Source of the DNA: a virus
Strand: one strand, 5' to 3'
IMG/VR virus record: IMGVR_UViG_3300009320_000064
Span: 1 to 36,436 of that record
DNA: 36,436 nt
How positions within the stretch are numbered: the first letter of the stretch is position 1; each line of letters starts with the position of its first letter. The notes under the pieces are model-generated. The model searched no databases. It saw nothing but the letters and a program-made list of their open reading frames with translations, and had not been told where the DNA came from. Positions 7,946-15,355 of this stretch are shown in pieces. A program made the position numbers and the translations under genes.

Positions 7946-8460
7946 GCCGCCCTCGCTATCAATGCCCGATACACCGCCCCATCCAACTCCTTCGCAGCGA
8001 AATCATCGAACTCCCTGCTTTCCATTGGACCTCGGATGAATGGACGGGCCGGGACGGCCTTGACTCCATCCGCCTTGCCTGCGCTCTTTACCTTGATGGA
8101 GTACCCCTCATGGAGAAATGCCGCGATGTTAGCGAGATCATCCCCCTTCTTGTTCTTCTCCTGGCGGTTGACGCCCACCCACAAAGTCAATTCATTTGCA
8201 CGCACATCGTAGGTAATGGATCTGAATAAATCTCCGTGTTCCACCAACGGAGTACTCGTGCCCTTGCGCGCAATCGTCGCTGGTTTATTCGGAGCGAACT
8301 TCTTCCCCTGAATCCACTTGACTGACAGCGCCACGAATCGTTCACCGATGCGCCGTAGCGCGTACCGCAACTCCTTTTTCAAAGCCCGCATGAATCTACG
8401 GTCGTCGAGATCCTTCAATGCCAGATCCCAATCGCCAACCAGTCCGTCTTCGTTGCTCAT
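7942..8460 (-). CDS. tail completion / virion morphogenesis protein (gpS or gp10-like)
   Basis: The 172 residues show the pattern of the phage virion morphogenesis/tail completion families: a basic helical N-terminus, then L-V-E-H-G-D-L-F-R-S-I (a TGxLxxSI-like segment at about 71-82), a beta region, a histidine-glycine segment F-L-H-E-G-Y, and V-P-A-R-P-F-I-R-G near residue 138. The PARPF motif is a strong hallmark. Such proteins cap or complete the tail and join it to the head. Both ends overlap neighbours by ATGA, showing tight coupling with the gene before and the NlpC/P60 gene after. Confidence 0.75.
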   Translation of the reverse strand: MSNEDGLVGDWDLALKDLDDRRFMRALKKELRYALRRIGERFVALSVKWIQGKKFAPNKPATIARKGTSTPLVEHGDLFRSITYDVRANELTLWVGVNRQEKNKKGDDLANIAAFLHEGYSIKVKSAGKADGVKAVPARPFIRGPMESREFDDFAAKELDGAVYRALIARAA

Positions 8461-8861
8461 GCGTTCCTCCGCGGCATGTCGGTCACGAGCTCTGCAACCC
8501 AGTCGGCATTCGCGGTCATCCCCGCTGAATCCCGCTTCGGGTCCTGGATGTAATAGACGGTCGAATCAATCGGCTGTTCCATTCTATCCTTCGTGCCCAG
8601 CACCTTGTCACCCGTCGTCGGAGTCCAACCCTGGGCATCCGCGTCCAGTCGGCGGATCCGGATGGTTCGCCGTTCGGTAAGCACAGATCCCCCGGGCCCG
8701 GGCGACCTCACGCGCTTGCGTTCATTGATCTGAGCCTTGATCCAGAACGACGCATCCTCCGCCTGGTGCGACAGAGTTTCCCTTGCCAGGTCGTCTGTTG
8801 GAGTGTCAGAAGATGGTGCGATCTGCGCCCACACCCACCCAATGAAAGGCGGGCTTCTCAC
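8457..8861 (-). CDS. putative head closure (stopper) protein
   Basis: The 134-residue protein is placed between the connector gene and the tail completion gene, where head closure proteins usually lie. It starts with GTG at 8861, overlapping the upstream stop as GTGA, and ends by ATGA overlap with the next gene, so translation is probably coupled throughout. It contains an Arg-rich stretch (residues 47-70) and a C-terminal segment V-Y-Y-I-Q-D-P-K-R-D. I recognise no specific family motif. The functional call is from position and size only, and a minor tail protein is an alternative. Confidence 0.5.
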   Translation of the reverse strand: MRSPPFIGWVWAQIAPSSDTPTDDLARETLSHQAEDASFWIKAQINERKRVRSPGPGGSVLTERRTIRIRRLDADAQGWTPTTGDKVLGTKDRMEQPIDSTVYYIQDPKRDSAGMTANADWVAELVTDMPRRNA

Positions 8862-9172
8862 TTTTTCTTCGCACCCTTCTTCTTGGTTTTCGGAGAATCG
8901 GTCATCTCACCATCCTCCGCGCGCGGCTTGTCGTCCGTCCCTTTTTCCTTCCTCGGTTTCGCGGAATCCCCTGGCACATCAAGTATTCGTGGATATTCCC
9001 GCACACGCATCTGGCGCGCGGGTATCGCCGCTTTCACGCGCTCCAAGTCGTCGACGTTGTAAATACGGTGCACGCCAGGACCGAACCAATCCTTCCCGTC
9101 GACAGACGGGCTGAATGGATGGCCTGGGCCTGCGAGGACAGTGATCTTGGCTATCGGCTTCCTGCTTCCCAT
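8858..9172 (-). CDS. small hypothetical protein with Lys-rich tail in connector region
   Basis: I place the start at ATG 9172 (M-G-S-R-K-P-I-A-K) because GAGG lies at proper distance and the start then falls 14 bases after the upstream stop. A longer frame to 9256 would overlap the upstream gene by 70 bases. The product is 104 residues: an N-terminal half with W-F-G-P-G-V-H-R-I-Y (similar in feel to small head or tail accessory proteins) and a low-complexity, highly charged C-terminal half ending in K-K-K-G-A-K-K-K. Function is unknown. A role in head-tail joining is suggested only by its place between connector and closure genes. Confidence 0.65.
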   Translation of the reverse strand: MGSRKPIAKITVLAGPGHPFSPSVDGKDWFGPGVHRIYNVDDLERVKAAIPARQMRVREYPRILDVPGDSAKPRKEKGTDDKPRAEDGEMTDSPKTKKKGAKKK

Positions 9173-9186
9173 ATCAAACCTCGCAT

Positions 9187-9783
9187 TCAAATGCTCGCAG
9201 CCATCGGCAAGCGGTGTCTGGATAAAATGGCGTCCACTTCGGGATTGCCCGACCACGGCGCATCCGCAGGCGCGAACCCTACCGAACGACCTCCCGCCCT
9301 ATGCGACTTCGCCGTACCCATCCTCCGGTCCTGCAACGCATCTGGATCTGCCTGGAACGGAGTCAACTCAATCACCCACTGACGCATCGCCCACTTGAGT
9401 TCTGCAGGGCATTCATCGCTGGCATTCGTATCACCGAACTTACCGACGACCACGACGTTGTCTCGGCCCTCAACGAAAACCGCATCGTCGTGGCGCGCAA
9501 TCTGGAGCCCGTTGTCCCGAAGGTACACATCATCATCAAGAGTCAGATCCGTTTCGCCCAGGGCCACAGATGTCAACTCCGAGCAGAACTCGGGGAGTCT
9601 CAGCCGGTCCAGTCCGTTGCCGTCCATGGTCAGAGTCGTCGTGGTGGGCGCGAACTTTGTACGACAGATATCCTCGACGCGGGCCTCCACGTCACCGATC
9701 AGCGCATTCACACGATCGTTGTCCGCCATGGCCACGGTAAGGCCTTCTGCCCTGACATCGGCGAGTGAGATGTAGTCGCCCAT
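9187..9783 (-). CDS. head-tail connector (adaptor) protein, gp6/gp15-like
   Basis: The 198 residues begin with M-G-D-Y-I-S-L-A-D-V-R and a helical segment V-N-A-L-I-G-D-V-E-A-R-V-E-D-I-C-R-T-K-F, followed by strands T-L-T-M-D-G-N-G and L-R-L-P-E-F. This helix then 'dG.G...l.lP' layout is characteristic of gp6/gp15-type adaptors that form a ring under the portal. The last 50 residues are Ala/Pro/Arg-rich and probably flexible. It sits after the capsid and repeat-protein genes and before closure and tail completion genes, which supports the call. Codon use matches the surrounding structural genes. Confidence 0.7.
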   Translation of the reverse strand: MGDYISLADVRAEGLTVAMADNDRVNALIGDVEARVEDICRTKFAPTTTTLTMDGNGLDRLRLPEFCSELTSVALGETDLTLDDDVYLRDNGLQIARHDDAVFVEGRDNVVVVGKFGDTNASDECPAELKWAMRQWVIELTPFQADPDALQDRRMGTAKSHRAGGRSVGFAPADAPWSGNPEVDAILSRHRLPMAASI

Positions 9784-9793
9784 TGGCCACCCG

Positions 9794-11110
9794 CTACAAA
9801 TCCGACACGAACACGTTGAACTTGGCTTCGGCGGTTTCGTTGGCGGTCACGGTTACAGTGATCGCCCCGTTCCCTGCCATCGTTACGCTTGCGATGATCT
9901 GGTCATTGGTCTGCGTCGGGACACATGACGTGATTGTCCACCCGACGATCGTTGCATCCGCGCCGCTGGAACCGGCTGCGGCGCCGAGGGCAATCACAAC
10001 CTCCACGACCTTAAGGTCGGCATACTGCACGGCCTCGTCGCGCACCTCGAAAAGTGCGCCTTCCACGTCCGCCGCTGCATACTCGCCAGCCGAGTCTTCG
10101 ATGGCAATATATGAAGCGCCCTCCCCGTTGGCAGTAGAGCCGAGAAGTGCCTGGGTGTAGTAAGTGGTACTGTGCGTGTGAAGGGCGTCTCCGGCAGAGC
10201 CATCCGTCAGGGTATTCAGATTGGCACCCGACCCGGTGTATCCATCCAGGACGTTCAGCTCCGCGGCTGTCGATGTCACATTTGTCGCATTGAGTATGAG
10301 GTCCCCGTCTCCTACAGTGAAGGTCCCCGCAGTCTCCGCATTCCCGGTCGCAGCGGCCACAGTGAAATTCGATGCACCAGCGGCTCCTACCCGGAAGTCG
10401 CCATCGGCTCCGAGAGTATCGTCGCACTCAACGGCCCCCGTGACATCCAACGTGTCTGCGATGGTCGTGGCCCCGGTGTTCGCAGTTACTCCGAAGTTCG
10501 TGGCCCCGGCAATCCCCACCCGGAAATCGTCGTCTGCTCCCAGGGTCGAGTCAAACTCGCCGGCACCTGTGACATCCAACGTCGAATCCAGGGTAACCGC
10601 TTCGTCAGCATTGAGCGTGCCCTTGACAGTGGTCATTACCCCGGACGTGGACACGTCGATTGCATTTGCGTTTGTCCCTCCGAGAGCGAGTGCGGCGGCG
10701 GCAGACCGGTCCAGTCCTCCGTCTGCGTAGACGGCCCCGCTGAAGGTCTTCACGCCCTGGAAGGTAAAGGCGTCGTCCGCGAGTTCGTCAAAACACAATT
10801 CGACGGTCGCCTGAGCGTAATTTGAATCCGCGTCCTCGACCCCAATCATCGAAGCGCCCTCACCGTTCGCTGTCGATGCGAGGTCGGTAATCAGGTCGGA
10901 CACGGCCGTGGTCACCACCCCGATTGCGTCGTCGATCCGACCAAAGTAGGTGGCCATCTTGTCCAGGTACGATCCGCCCCACCCGATGTTCGCCGGATAA
11001 GTGAAATAGGTGCCCGACGCCCTCGAGTCACGTTCCATGAAAAGAGTCGTGGCGGAAAAGGCGATCGTGATGACCGCCACCGCCATGAACTTGCTCCATT
11101 TGCTACGCAT
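9794..11110 (-). CDS. repeat-rich fibre or decoration protein with N-terminal signal/anchor segment
   Basis: The 438 residues start with a basic N-terminus and hydrophobic segment (about 8-25, F-M-A-V-A-V-I-T-I-A-F-S-A) followed by a possible processing site near S-R-A-S-G. The body is Gly/Ala/Thr/Asp-rich beta repeat. Two tandem copies of about 43 residues begin T-L-D-V-T-G-A and contain T-L-G-A-D-x-D-F-R-V-G (roughly 177-265), and T-A-A-E-L-N-V-L-D-G follows, a motif seen in trimeric phage fibres. Two related blocks with S-T-A-N-G-E-G-A-S flank the repeats (near 79 and 325). SD GAGGTG is present. It probably encodes a head fibre or decoration protein. The signal-like N-terminus is odd for a virion part. 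Confidence 0.6.
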   Translation of the reverse strand: MRSKWSKFMAVAVITIAFSATTLFMERDSRASGTYFTYPANIGWGGSYLDKMATYFGRIDDAIGVVTTAVSDLITDLASTANGEGASMIGVEDADSNYAQATVELCFDELADDAFTFQGVKTFSGAVYADGGLDRSAAAALALGGTNANAIDVSTSGVMTTVKGTLNADEAVTLDSTLDVTGAGEFDSTLGADDDFRVGIAGATNFGVTANTGATTIADTLDVTGAVECDDTLGADGDFRVGAAGASNFTVAAATGNAETAGTFTVGDGDLILNATNVTSTAAELNVLDGYTGSGANLNTLTDGSAGDALHTHSTTYYTQALLGSTANGEGASYIAIEDSAGEYAAADVEGALFEVRDEAVQYADLKVVEVVIALGAAAGSSGADATIVGWTITSCVPTQTNDQIIASVTMAGNGAITVTVTANETAEAKFNVFVSDL

Positions 11111-11148
11111 GTCATCACCTCGTCGTCTTCGACTGAAAAGAATCGGGA

Positions 11149-11337
11149 CTACTTCTTCTTGTCCTTCGGCGATTTCTCGCTGAAGCCGGGATCCCCCTGC
11201 AGACGTTCGTAAATCTTCTTCGGCATGAACTCCGAGATGTCCTCGCCGTGCTTGATGATCCGAAGATGGTCGAAGTCGCAGATGATGGTGTCGCTGCCAA
11301 TGTTGTACAGGGGTTTCCTTTCGCTCTTTGCAGGCAT
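11149..11337 (-). CDS. small hypothetical protein downstream of capsid gene
   Basis: I choose ATG 11337 (M-P-A-K-S-E-R-K-P) because AAGGAGGG stands just upstream. A longer in-frame start at 11367 has no better site. The product is 62 residues, basic at both ends, with a central part reading I-I-C-D-F-D-H-L-R-I-I-K and E-F-M-P-K-K-I-Y-E-R-L. The family is not recognised. It lies between the major capsid gene and the fibre-like gene and could be a small head accessory protein. Confidence 0.6.
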   Translation of the reverse strand: MPAKSERKPLYNIGSDTIICDFDHLRIIKHGEDISEFMPKKIYERLQGDPGFSEKSPKDKKK

Positions 11338-11395
11338 CTTGCCCTCCTTGTCAAACGTCGAAGGCAAACGCCCTTCGCCCCCGACAGACCGCGGC

Positions 11396-12334
11396 CTAGT
11401 AGTTGTACGAAATGATGTTCAAGTCAGGCACCTTGAACTCAAAGTCCAGGCGTCCGAACTGATGCACTTCGTACTGGTCCTTGTCGCCGTCGTAGAAGAT
11501 GTTCACCTTCCACTCGTTTTTGTAGTACCCCATGACCAGGTTCTTCGGGGGGACCAGGAGTTGCGTGTTTGACGGGAAGTATCCCTGCGGGACGACCTCG
11601 ATCCCCTCGAACTTCGCGTTGCCGCCCTCGGTCAGATACCTGTCGGCCATCGCCGTCTGACGCGCGGCCAACTGCCGCTTGTACGCCGAATCCGTCGCGG
11701 TATCGACCCACAGTTCGAACCCGAGCTGCTTCAGCCTGGCGAGGTACTTGGATGCCACCAGGTTGAACATCGCCGGAAAGATGGTGGCCGCGTAGTCGGA
11801 TCCACCCGCATTCGATACCCGCTGACTCCCGCCGACAGCGATGGCATCGGTCTTGATCAGGTCGAGCCAGCCATCGTTGATCTTGAGGAAATCATCGCCC
11901 ACCTGGTCCTCGTCGCCATTGACGGCCAGGTCGGCCCCGTCGTTGAAGAACTGTATGGCGAATTCGTCCATCAGGAACTGCGCGTCTTCCTCGAGGTTGT
12001 CCTCGATGTACTCGGTGGTGTGATCGTGGTCGATCCTGACCTTCTTGACCACCAGCGTGCGCTTGGCATGCGTCGGGACCTGTTTCTCGGTCGCTGCCTC
12101 ACCCTCTGTGGCCAGCCGCATGATCCGGGTGCCGACCGACACGCGGTCGAGATCCTTCGTGTGCGACTTCATCGGATCGACGGTCACGCGACTCAGGACA
12201 TCGGACTGGTCGATGCCAGTTTTGATGTACCTCTTGAGCACCTCGGTCGGGAGCTTGCCGGCACTGGCCAGTTCGACGCTCGATTTGGCCGGGGCGGTAG
12301 CACGCTCAATCAGTTTTCTGTGTGTTGCAGGCAT
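11396..12334 (-). CDS. major capsid protein
   Basis: This 312-residue protein follows the protease-scaffold gene with two bases between stop and ATG and a GAGGAGG SD inside the end of that gene. The N-terminal third is helical and charged. Then come typical HK97-fold capsid stretches: E-D-A-Q-F-L-M-D-E-F-A-I-Q-F-F-N-D-G, then A-A-T-I-F-P-A-M-F-N-L-V-A (spine region), L-G-F-E-L-W-V-D-T and G-I-E-V-V-P-Q-G-Y-F-P (P-domain strand before the C-terminus), and Q-L-L-V-P-P-K-N-L-V-M-G-Y. The order protease, scaffold, capsid is standard. It forms the icosahedral shell. Confidence 0.85.
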   Translation of the reverse strand: MPATHRKLIERATAPAKSSVELASAGKLPTEVLKRYIKTGIDQSDVLSRVTVDPMKSHTKDLDRVSVGTRIMRLATEGEAATEKQVPTHAKRTLVVKKVRIDHDHTTEYIEDNLEEDAQFLMDEFAIQFFNDGADLAVNGDEDQVGDDFLKINDGWLDLIKTDAIAVGGSQRVSNAGGSDYAATIFPAMFNLVASKYLARLKQLGFELWVDTATDSAYKRQLAARQTAMADRYLTEGGNAKFEGIEVVPQGYFPSNTQLLVPPKNLVMGYYKNEWKVNIFYDGDKDQYEVHQFGRLDFEFKVPDLNIISYNY

Positions 12335-12336
12335 GA

Positions 12337-12726
12337 TCAGTCCTCCTCGTTGTCAGTGTCATCCACGATCGTCGGCCGCGTGAGCTGGCCCCGAATGAAG
12401 CTGTCGCTCATGCTCCGCTCCACTTCCTCTTCGGTCGGTTCGTCCTTGCGCCGGGTCGCATCGTCGCCGCCCTGGGCCGGGGGCCTGGCGTTTTCCAGGC
12501 GTTCGACCTGCTTCACGAGCTTCTCGTTCACCCCACGTATGTCATCGAGCTCCTTCTGGACCTCGGGGTCGATCTTCGGATCGTCCGCGTTCGTATCCTC
12601 GCCGCCCTCCGGATCCGGATCTTCTTTCTCGATGCCGGCCTTCTCCTCGAGCTTGCCGATCCGCTCGACCAGTTTGGCGTTCTCATCTTTGAGATCGTCC
12701 ATTTCCTTCTTAGTGGCCTCGTCCAT
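12337..12726 (-). CDS. nested scaffold protein from internal start
   Basis: Inside the protease gene, in frame, an ATG at 12726 is preceded by GAGGAGGG with five bases spacing. The 129-residue product starts M-D-E-A-T-K-K-E-M and is almost entirely coiled coil plus an acidic linker, ending T-D-N-E-E-D. This is the layout of lambda C/Nu3, where scaffold is made in excess from an internal start while a minority is fused to the protease. The SD-ATG unit is seen directly; expression is inferred. Confidence 0.6.
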   Translation of the reverse strand: MDEATKKEMDDLKDENAKLVERIGKLEEKAGIEKEDPDPEGGEDTNADDPKIDPEVQKELDDIRGVNEKLVKQVERLENARPPAQGGDDATRRKDEPTEEEVERSMSDSFIRGQLTRPTIVDDTDNEED

Positions 12727-13995
12727 GATGCCCTCCTCGTTTCGATTGGTTTCTTCTCCATCATCATCGACCTCGTCGAGGAGGCCCTTCAAAGATTCAG
12801 CGCCTTCATTGAGCTGCTTGAGCAGCCCCTTCAGCGCGGTCACCCGCTTCTTACTGATCTTCTTGCCAGCCCGGTCAACCAGGTCGCCGGCCTCCAGGGA
12901 GTCATCTATGTAGGCCAACAGGCTCGGCAGGTTCTGTCCTGACGGGCCGAATCCATCCAGCGTATCGCCCCCGTCTTCGCTGCGATCGATTGTTCCAACC
13001 GCCTCGAGCACGACAACCTTGAACTCGTTGATGGCCTTGCCGACATCGGTCTTGGGATTGCCTTTCAGCCCGTTGTCCCGGTACTCCCACAGATACATGA
13101 AGATCCAGTCCTGCAGGAGATAGAAGGCGCGCTGAATGTCAGAGTTTGGTTTCTGCGCCTTCCACTGATCCGCGAAAGACGACTGGGCCTGGCGGTCGAC
13201 CAGCGCACCTTCGAATGCGTCAGGGTCCTCGCGGCGCGCCCAGTCCATGAATCGTTGGAAAAATCCCTGGTGGCCTTCCTGGTCTTCCATCCGATCGACC
13301 TCCTTGTCAGTCGCGGGAGGATCGGTCTCGTCCGATACGCCGCGTTCGAGCTCAGCGGCCTCGACCTCCGTCTCATCCCACTCATCGGAAGTGATCGACC
13401 TCACCACATCCACCCACTTCTTCTTCGCGGCGGGCTTATCCACTAGGCTTACCCACTTCGGATGCGGATCACGCAGATATCGCAGGACCTTGCGGTACTT
13501 CGATCCGTCCTCTCGTTCGACGAAGACTTCGACGTGCTCTTCCTTGGTACGGATGGAAACCGAAAACCCGGTATGCTCACCACGTTCCACTCGCTCCCAT
13601 TCGTCGTCATCGGTTACCCTTGCACCGACCCACCATCCACCAATCGAATAATGCTCGGACTCTTCGCGTGTGATTCCCGACTCGACGGGGATGGCCACAT
13701 TGTCGCCATGGTCGTGCTGCTGGTCCATCTTGCGACAGACCGCGATGTACCGATGGGCCATCGTCTCGATGTCCCCGGCAGTCCAGCACCGCCCATCAAA
13801 ATGGACCTTGCCATCGATCTCCGCTTCGGAAACCACCTGGCCGGGTTCGTAGCGCTCGATGGGGACGGCAACCTCACCGAAGACCAACCGTTTCTCGGAA
13901 TCTGTACGCTCGATGTGAACAGAGATTATCCGTTCAACAAGAATCGGGTCCGCAGGAGGAATCACTGCAGGTGCAGGCTCGGCCATGGTCGCCAT
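12337..13995 (-). CDS. XkdF-like prohead protease with C-terminal scaffold domain
   Basis: The 552 residues start M-A-T-M-A-E-P-A-P. Residues 20-190 match the XkdF-type phage serine protease: V-F-G-E-V-A-V-P near 38-45, a histidine motif D-H96-G-D-N-V, and the serine motif G-F-S145-V-S-I, followed by L-V-D-K-P-A near 185. The His to Ser spacing fits prohead proteases. The remainder is acidic and helical. The last 130 residues are a coiled coil (E-M-D-D-L-K-D-E-N-A-K-L-V-E-R-I) resembling a scaffold protein. The protease processes scaffold and capsid during head maturation. A well-placed internal SD and ATG at 12726 allow separate scaffold synthesis. The gene is preceded by a G-tract tandem repeat. 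Confidence 0.85.
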   Translation of the reverse strand: MATMAEPAPAVIPPADPILVERIISVHIERTDSEKRLVFGEVAVPIERYEPGQVVSEAEIDGKVHFDGRCWTAGDIETMAHRYIAVCRKMDQQHDHGDNVAIPVESGITREESEHYSIGGWWVGARVTDDDEWERVERGEHTGFSVSIRTKEEHVEVFVEREDGSKYRKVLRYLRDPHPKWVSLVDKPAAKKKWVDVVRSITSDEWDETEVEAAELERGVSDETDPPATDKEVDRMEDQEGHQGFFQRFMDWARREDPDAFEGALVDRQAQSSFADQWKAQKPNSDIQRAFYLLQDWIFMYLWEYRDNGLKGNPKTDVGKAINEFKVVVLEAVGTIDRSEDGGDTLDGFGPSGQNLPSLLAYIDDSLEAGDLVDRAGKKISKKRVTALKGLLKQLNEGAESLKGLLDEVDDDGEETNRNEEGIMDEATKKEMDDLKDENAKLVERIGKLEEKAGIEKEDPDPEGGEDTNADDPKIDPEVQKELDDIRGVNEKLVKQVERLENARPPAQGGDDATRRKDEPTEEEVERSMSDSFIRGQLTRPTIVDDTDNEED

Positions 13996-14084
13996 CCCCG
14001 TCGAACTTCAGCACGTCTGTGTGCCAACCGTCACTTTCATGAAAACTGAATCAACAAAAGAAAAGCAACCTCAGGGGGGGGTAG

Positions 14085-14142
14085 CAAATGGGGGGCAAGT
14101 TCATGCAAATGGGGGGCAAATGGGGGGCAAATGGGGGGCAAA
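14085..14142. repeat. G-tract tandem repeat, 11-base unit CAAATGGGGGG
   Basis: Three perfect tandem copies of CAAATGGGGGG lie at 14106-14138, with a further copy at 14085-14095 and an eight-G tract just before it. They fill the gap between the head morphogenesis and protease genes. The G-rich strand is the transcription template strand here, and five tracts of six or more G within about 70 bases satisfy a G-quadruplex pattern. The transcript would carry the complementary C-tracts. Confidence 0.85.
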
Positions 14143-14144
14143 CC

Positions 14145-15110
14145 TCAACTGGCCACGACAACCGTCCGACAATGGTAGTGGTATGGGGGGAGAACTACAC
14201 CAGCTTCGGCCGCCAACGCCTCGGGATCCTTACCTTCTATGTCGTCGAGCTTCGGCCATGGAGCAATCTTCTTGACGTCTTCGGGATCCTCGGCTGCCAT
14301 CAAATCATCTCGCTGCTTCGATGCCAACTCGACCTTGAAAATCTTGCCGTTCATCTCCTGACATATCTCAGACGTCGCCTCGTCCATGACAGCCACCACC
14401 TCGAGGGAAGCGAACCCGGCCTCCTCGAAGCTCTTGACAGCCCCAAAGTTCCGCGCCCTCGTGGTTGCATTGGCGGCCAGGCCTCGCCAGTAGTGGTCAG
14501 GTCTGTTCACCGTGTTACCGAAGATGCCCTTCAGCGCCTTCCCAGCCTCGCCCCTGGACAACCCCGCCTCGATGATGTTGGTCTTGACTGACTTCGCAAT
14601 CTTCGGGCCCACATGCTCCCCGTAATGCTTGCCAATCCAGTATTGGTGGTTCTCGGCCAACCAGGTCTGAGCCTTCATGTCCACGAGGTTGAACTGGGGC
14701 CTGGTCACGAAGAGGCGCCGTCCCACGCTATAAGACTCGGTGAGGATGCTCCCTACCTTGGTCGCCACACCGGTAGCCAGCGCCACCCCCATACGGGCCT
14801 CGATCTCAATCAAGAGCTCATTGATCTCGGCTTCCGTGACGTCGCCCGCCCCGGCTGCCAGGACCTCCAGGGATTGCTCGGTCACCTCTTCTCCACCCTT
14901 GACCCAGGCGCGCTGAAGGACATTGCGAAGCTTCTTGTCCAGCCTCTTCATTGCCTTGGCGCCGGCACGCTTCGATTTCGGTCGACGAGGCCTGCTCTTC
15001 TTCGCGCGCTCTACATCGATGAGCAGGTCACCCACATCAAAACCGAAGACCAGTGCATCAAAAACTTCCAGCGGCGAGGCGTCGCCGCGTCCGGAGCAAC
15101 CTGTCATCAT
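14145..15110 (-). CDS. phage head morphogenesis protein (SPP1 gp7 / Mu gpF-like)
   Basis: I place the start at ATG 15110 (M-M-T-G-C-S-G), because the upstream gene stops at 15116 and GAGG lies four bases before the ATG. A longer frame to 15275 only covers that neighbour in another frame. The 321-residue product is helical and basic, and ends with the family hallmark: V-M-D-E-A-T-S-E-I-C-Q-E-M-N-G-K-I-F (D..T...C...nG), and L-P-P-Y-H-Y-H-C-R-T-V-V-V at the C-terminus. These minor head proteins bind the portal and enter the prohead. Its position after the portal gene agrees. Confidence 0.85.
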   Translation of the reverse strand: MMTGCSGRGDASPLEVFDALVFGFDVGDLLIDVERAKKSRPRRPKSKRAGAKAMKRLDKKLRNVLQRAWVKGGEEVTEQSLEVLAAGAGDVTEAEINELLIEIEARMGVALATGVATKVGSILTESYSVGRRLFVTRPQFNLVDMKAQTWLAENHQYWIGKHYGEHVGPKIAKSVKTNIIEAGLSRGEAGKALKGIFGNTVNRPDHYWRGLAANATTRARNFGAVKSFEEAGFASLEVVAVMDEATSEICQEMNGKIFKVELASKQRDDLMAAEDPEDVKKIAPWPKLDDIEGKDPEALAAEAGVVLPPYHYHCRTVVVAS

Positions 15111-15115
15111 CTGCC

Positions 15116-15355
15116 TCACGTCTCCCTCCTGATCTCGACATGCGCGCGGGCGCCCGCACGCTCGGCTGCCTCCTTCGTAACCTCCCGGAAGGGTCGGCCG
15201 TTCAGGTTGGGAGGCGGGCCTTCGAAGAACCGTGACCGAGTAAGGAAGACATGCTCGCACTGCACGCACATGCACTGCAACGCGTTCTCATCCACATCCC
15301 ACGCGACCTTGAATTCTGTGCAGCCGCAACCGGCAGGGCACTTCATGTCAGCCAT
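15116..15355 (-). CDS. small zinc-ribbon-like protein
   Basis: The 79-residue product starts M-A-D-M-K-C-P-A-G-C-G-C. The ATG at 15355 overlaps the portal stop codon (TGATG), so translation is probably coupled. Two cysteine clusters (C-P-A-G-C-G-C near the start and C-M-C-V-Q-C about 20 residues later) would form a zinc ribbon, like the small 'Com'-type or zinc-finger proteins that sit in phage head operons. The second half is basic. No enzymatic role is evident. It lies six bases before the head morphogenesis start. Confidence 0.7.
   Translation of the reverse strand: MADMKCPAGCGCTEFKVAWDVDENALQCMCVQCEHVFLTRSRFFEGPPPNLNGRPFREVTKEAAERAGARAHVEIRRET

Noticed and set aside
12020-12913. 297-codon plus-strand frame across capsid and protease genes
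   Set aside because: The Ser-rich, low-complexity translation is typical of the antisense of an acidic helical protein; no SD is present.
14085-14142. Tandem repeats considered as CRISPR array
   Set aside because: The units are 11 bases with no spacers and there are no cas genes; this is a simple G-tract repeat.
15111-15275. N-terminal extension of the head morphogenesis protein to 15275
   Set aside because: It overlaps the small zinc-ribbon gene in another frame and reads as Arg/Pro-rich shadow; ATG 15110 has its own SD and correct spacing.
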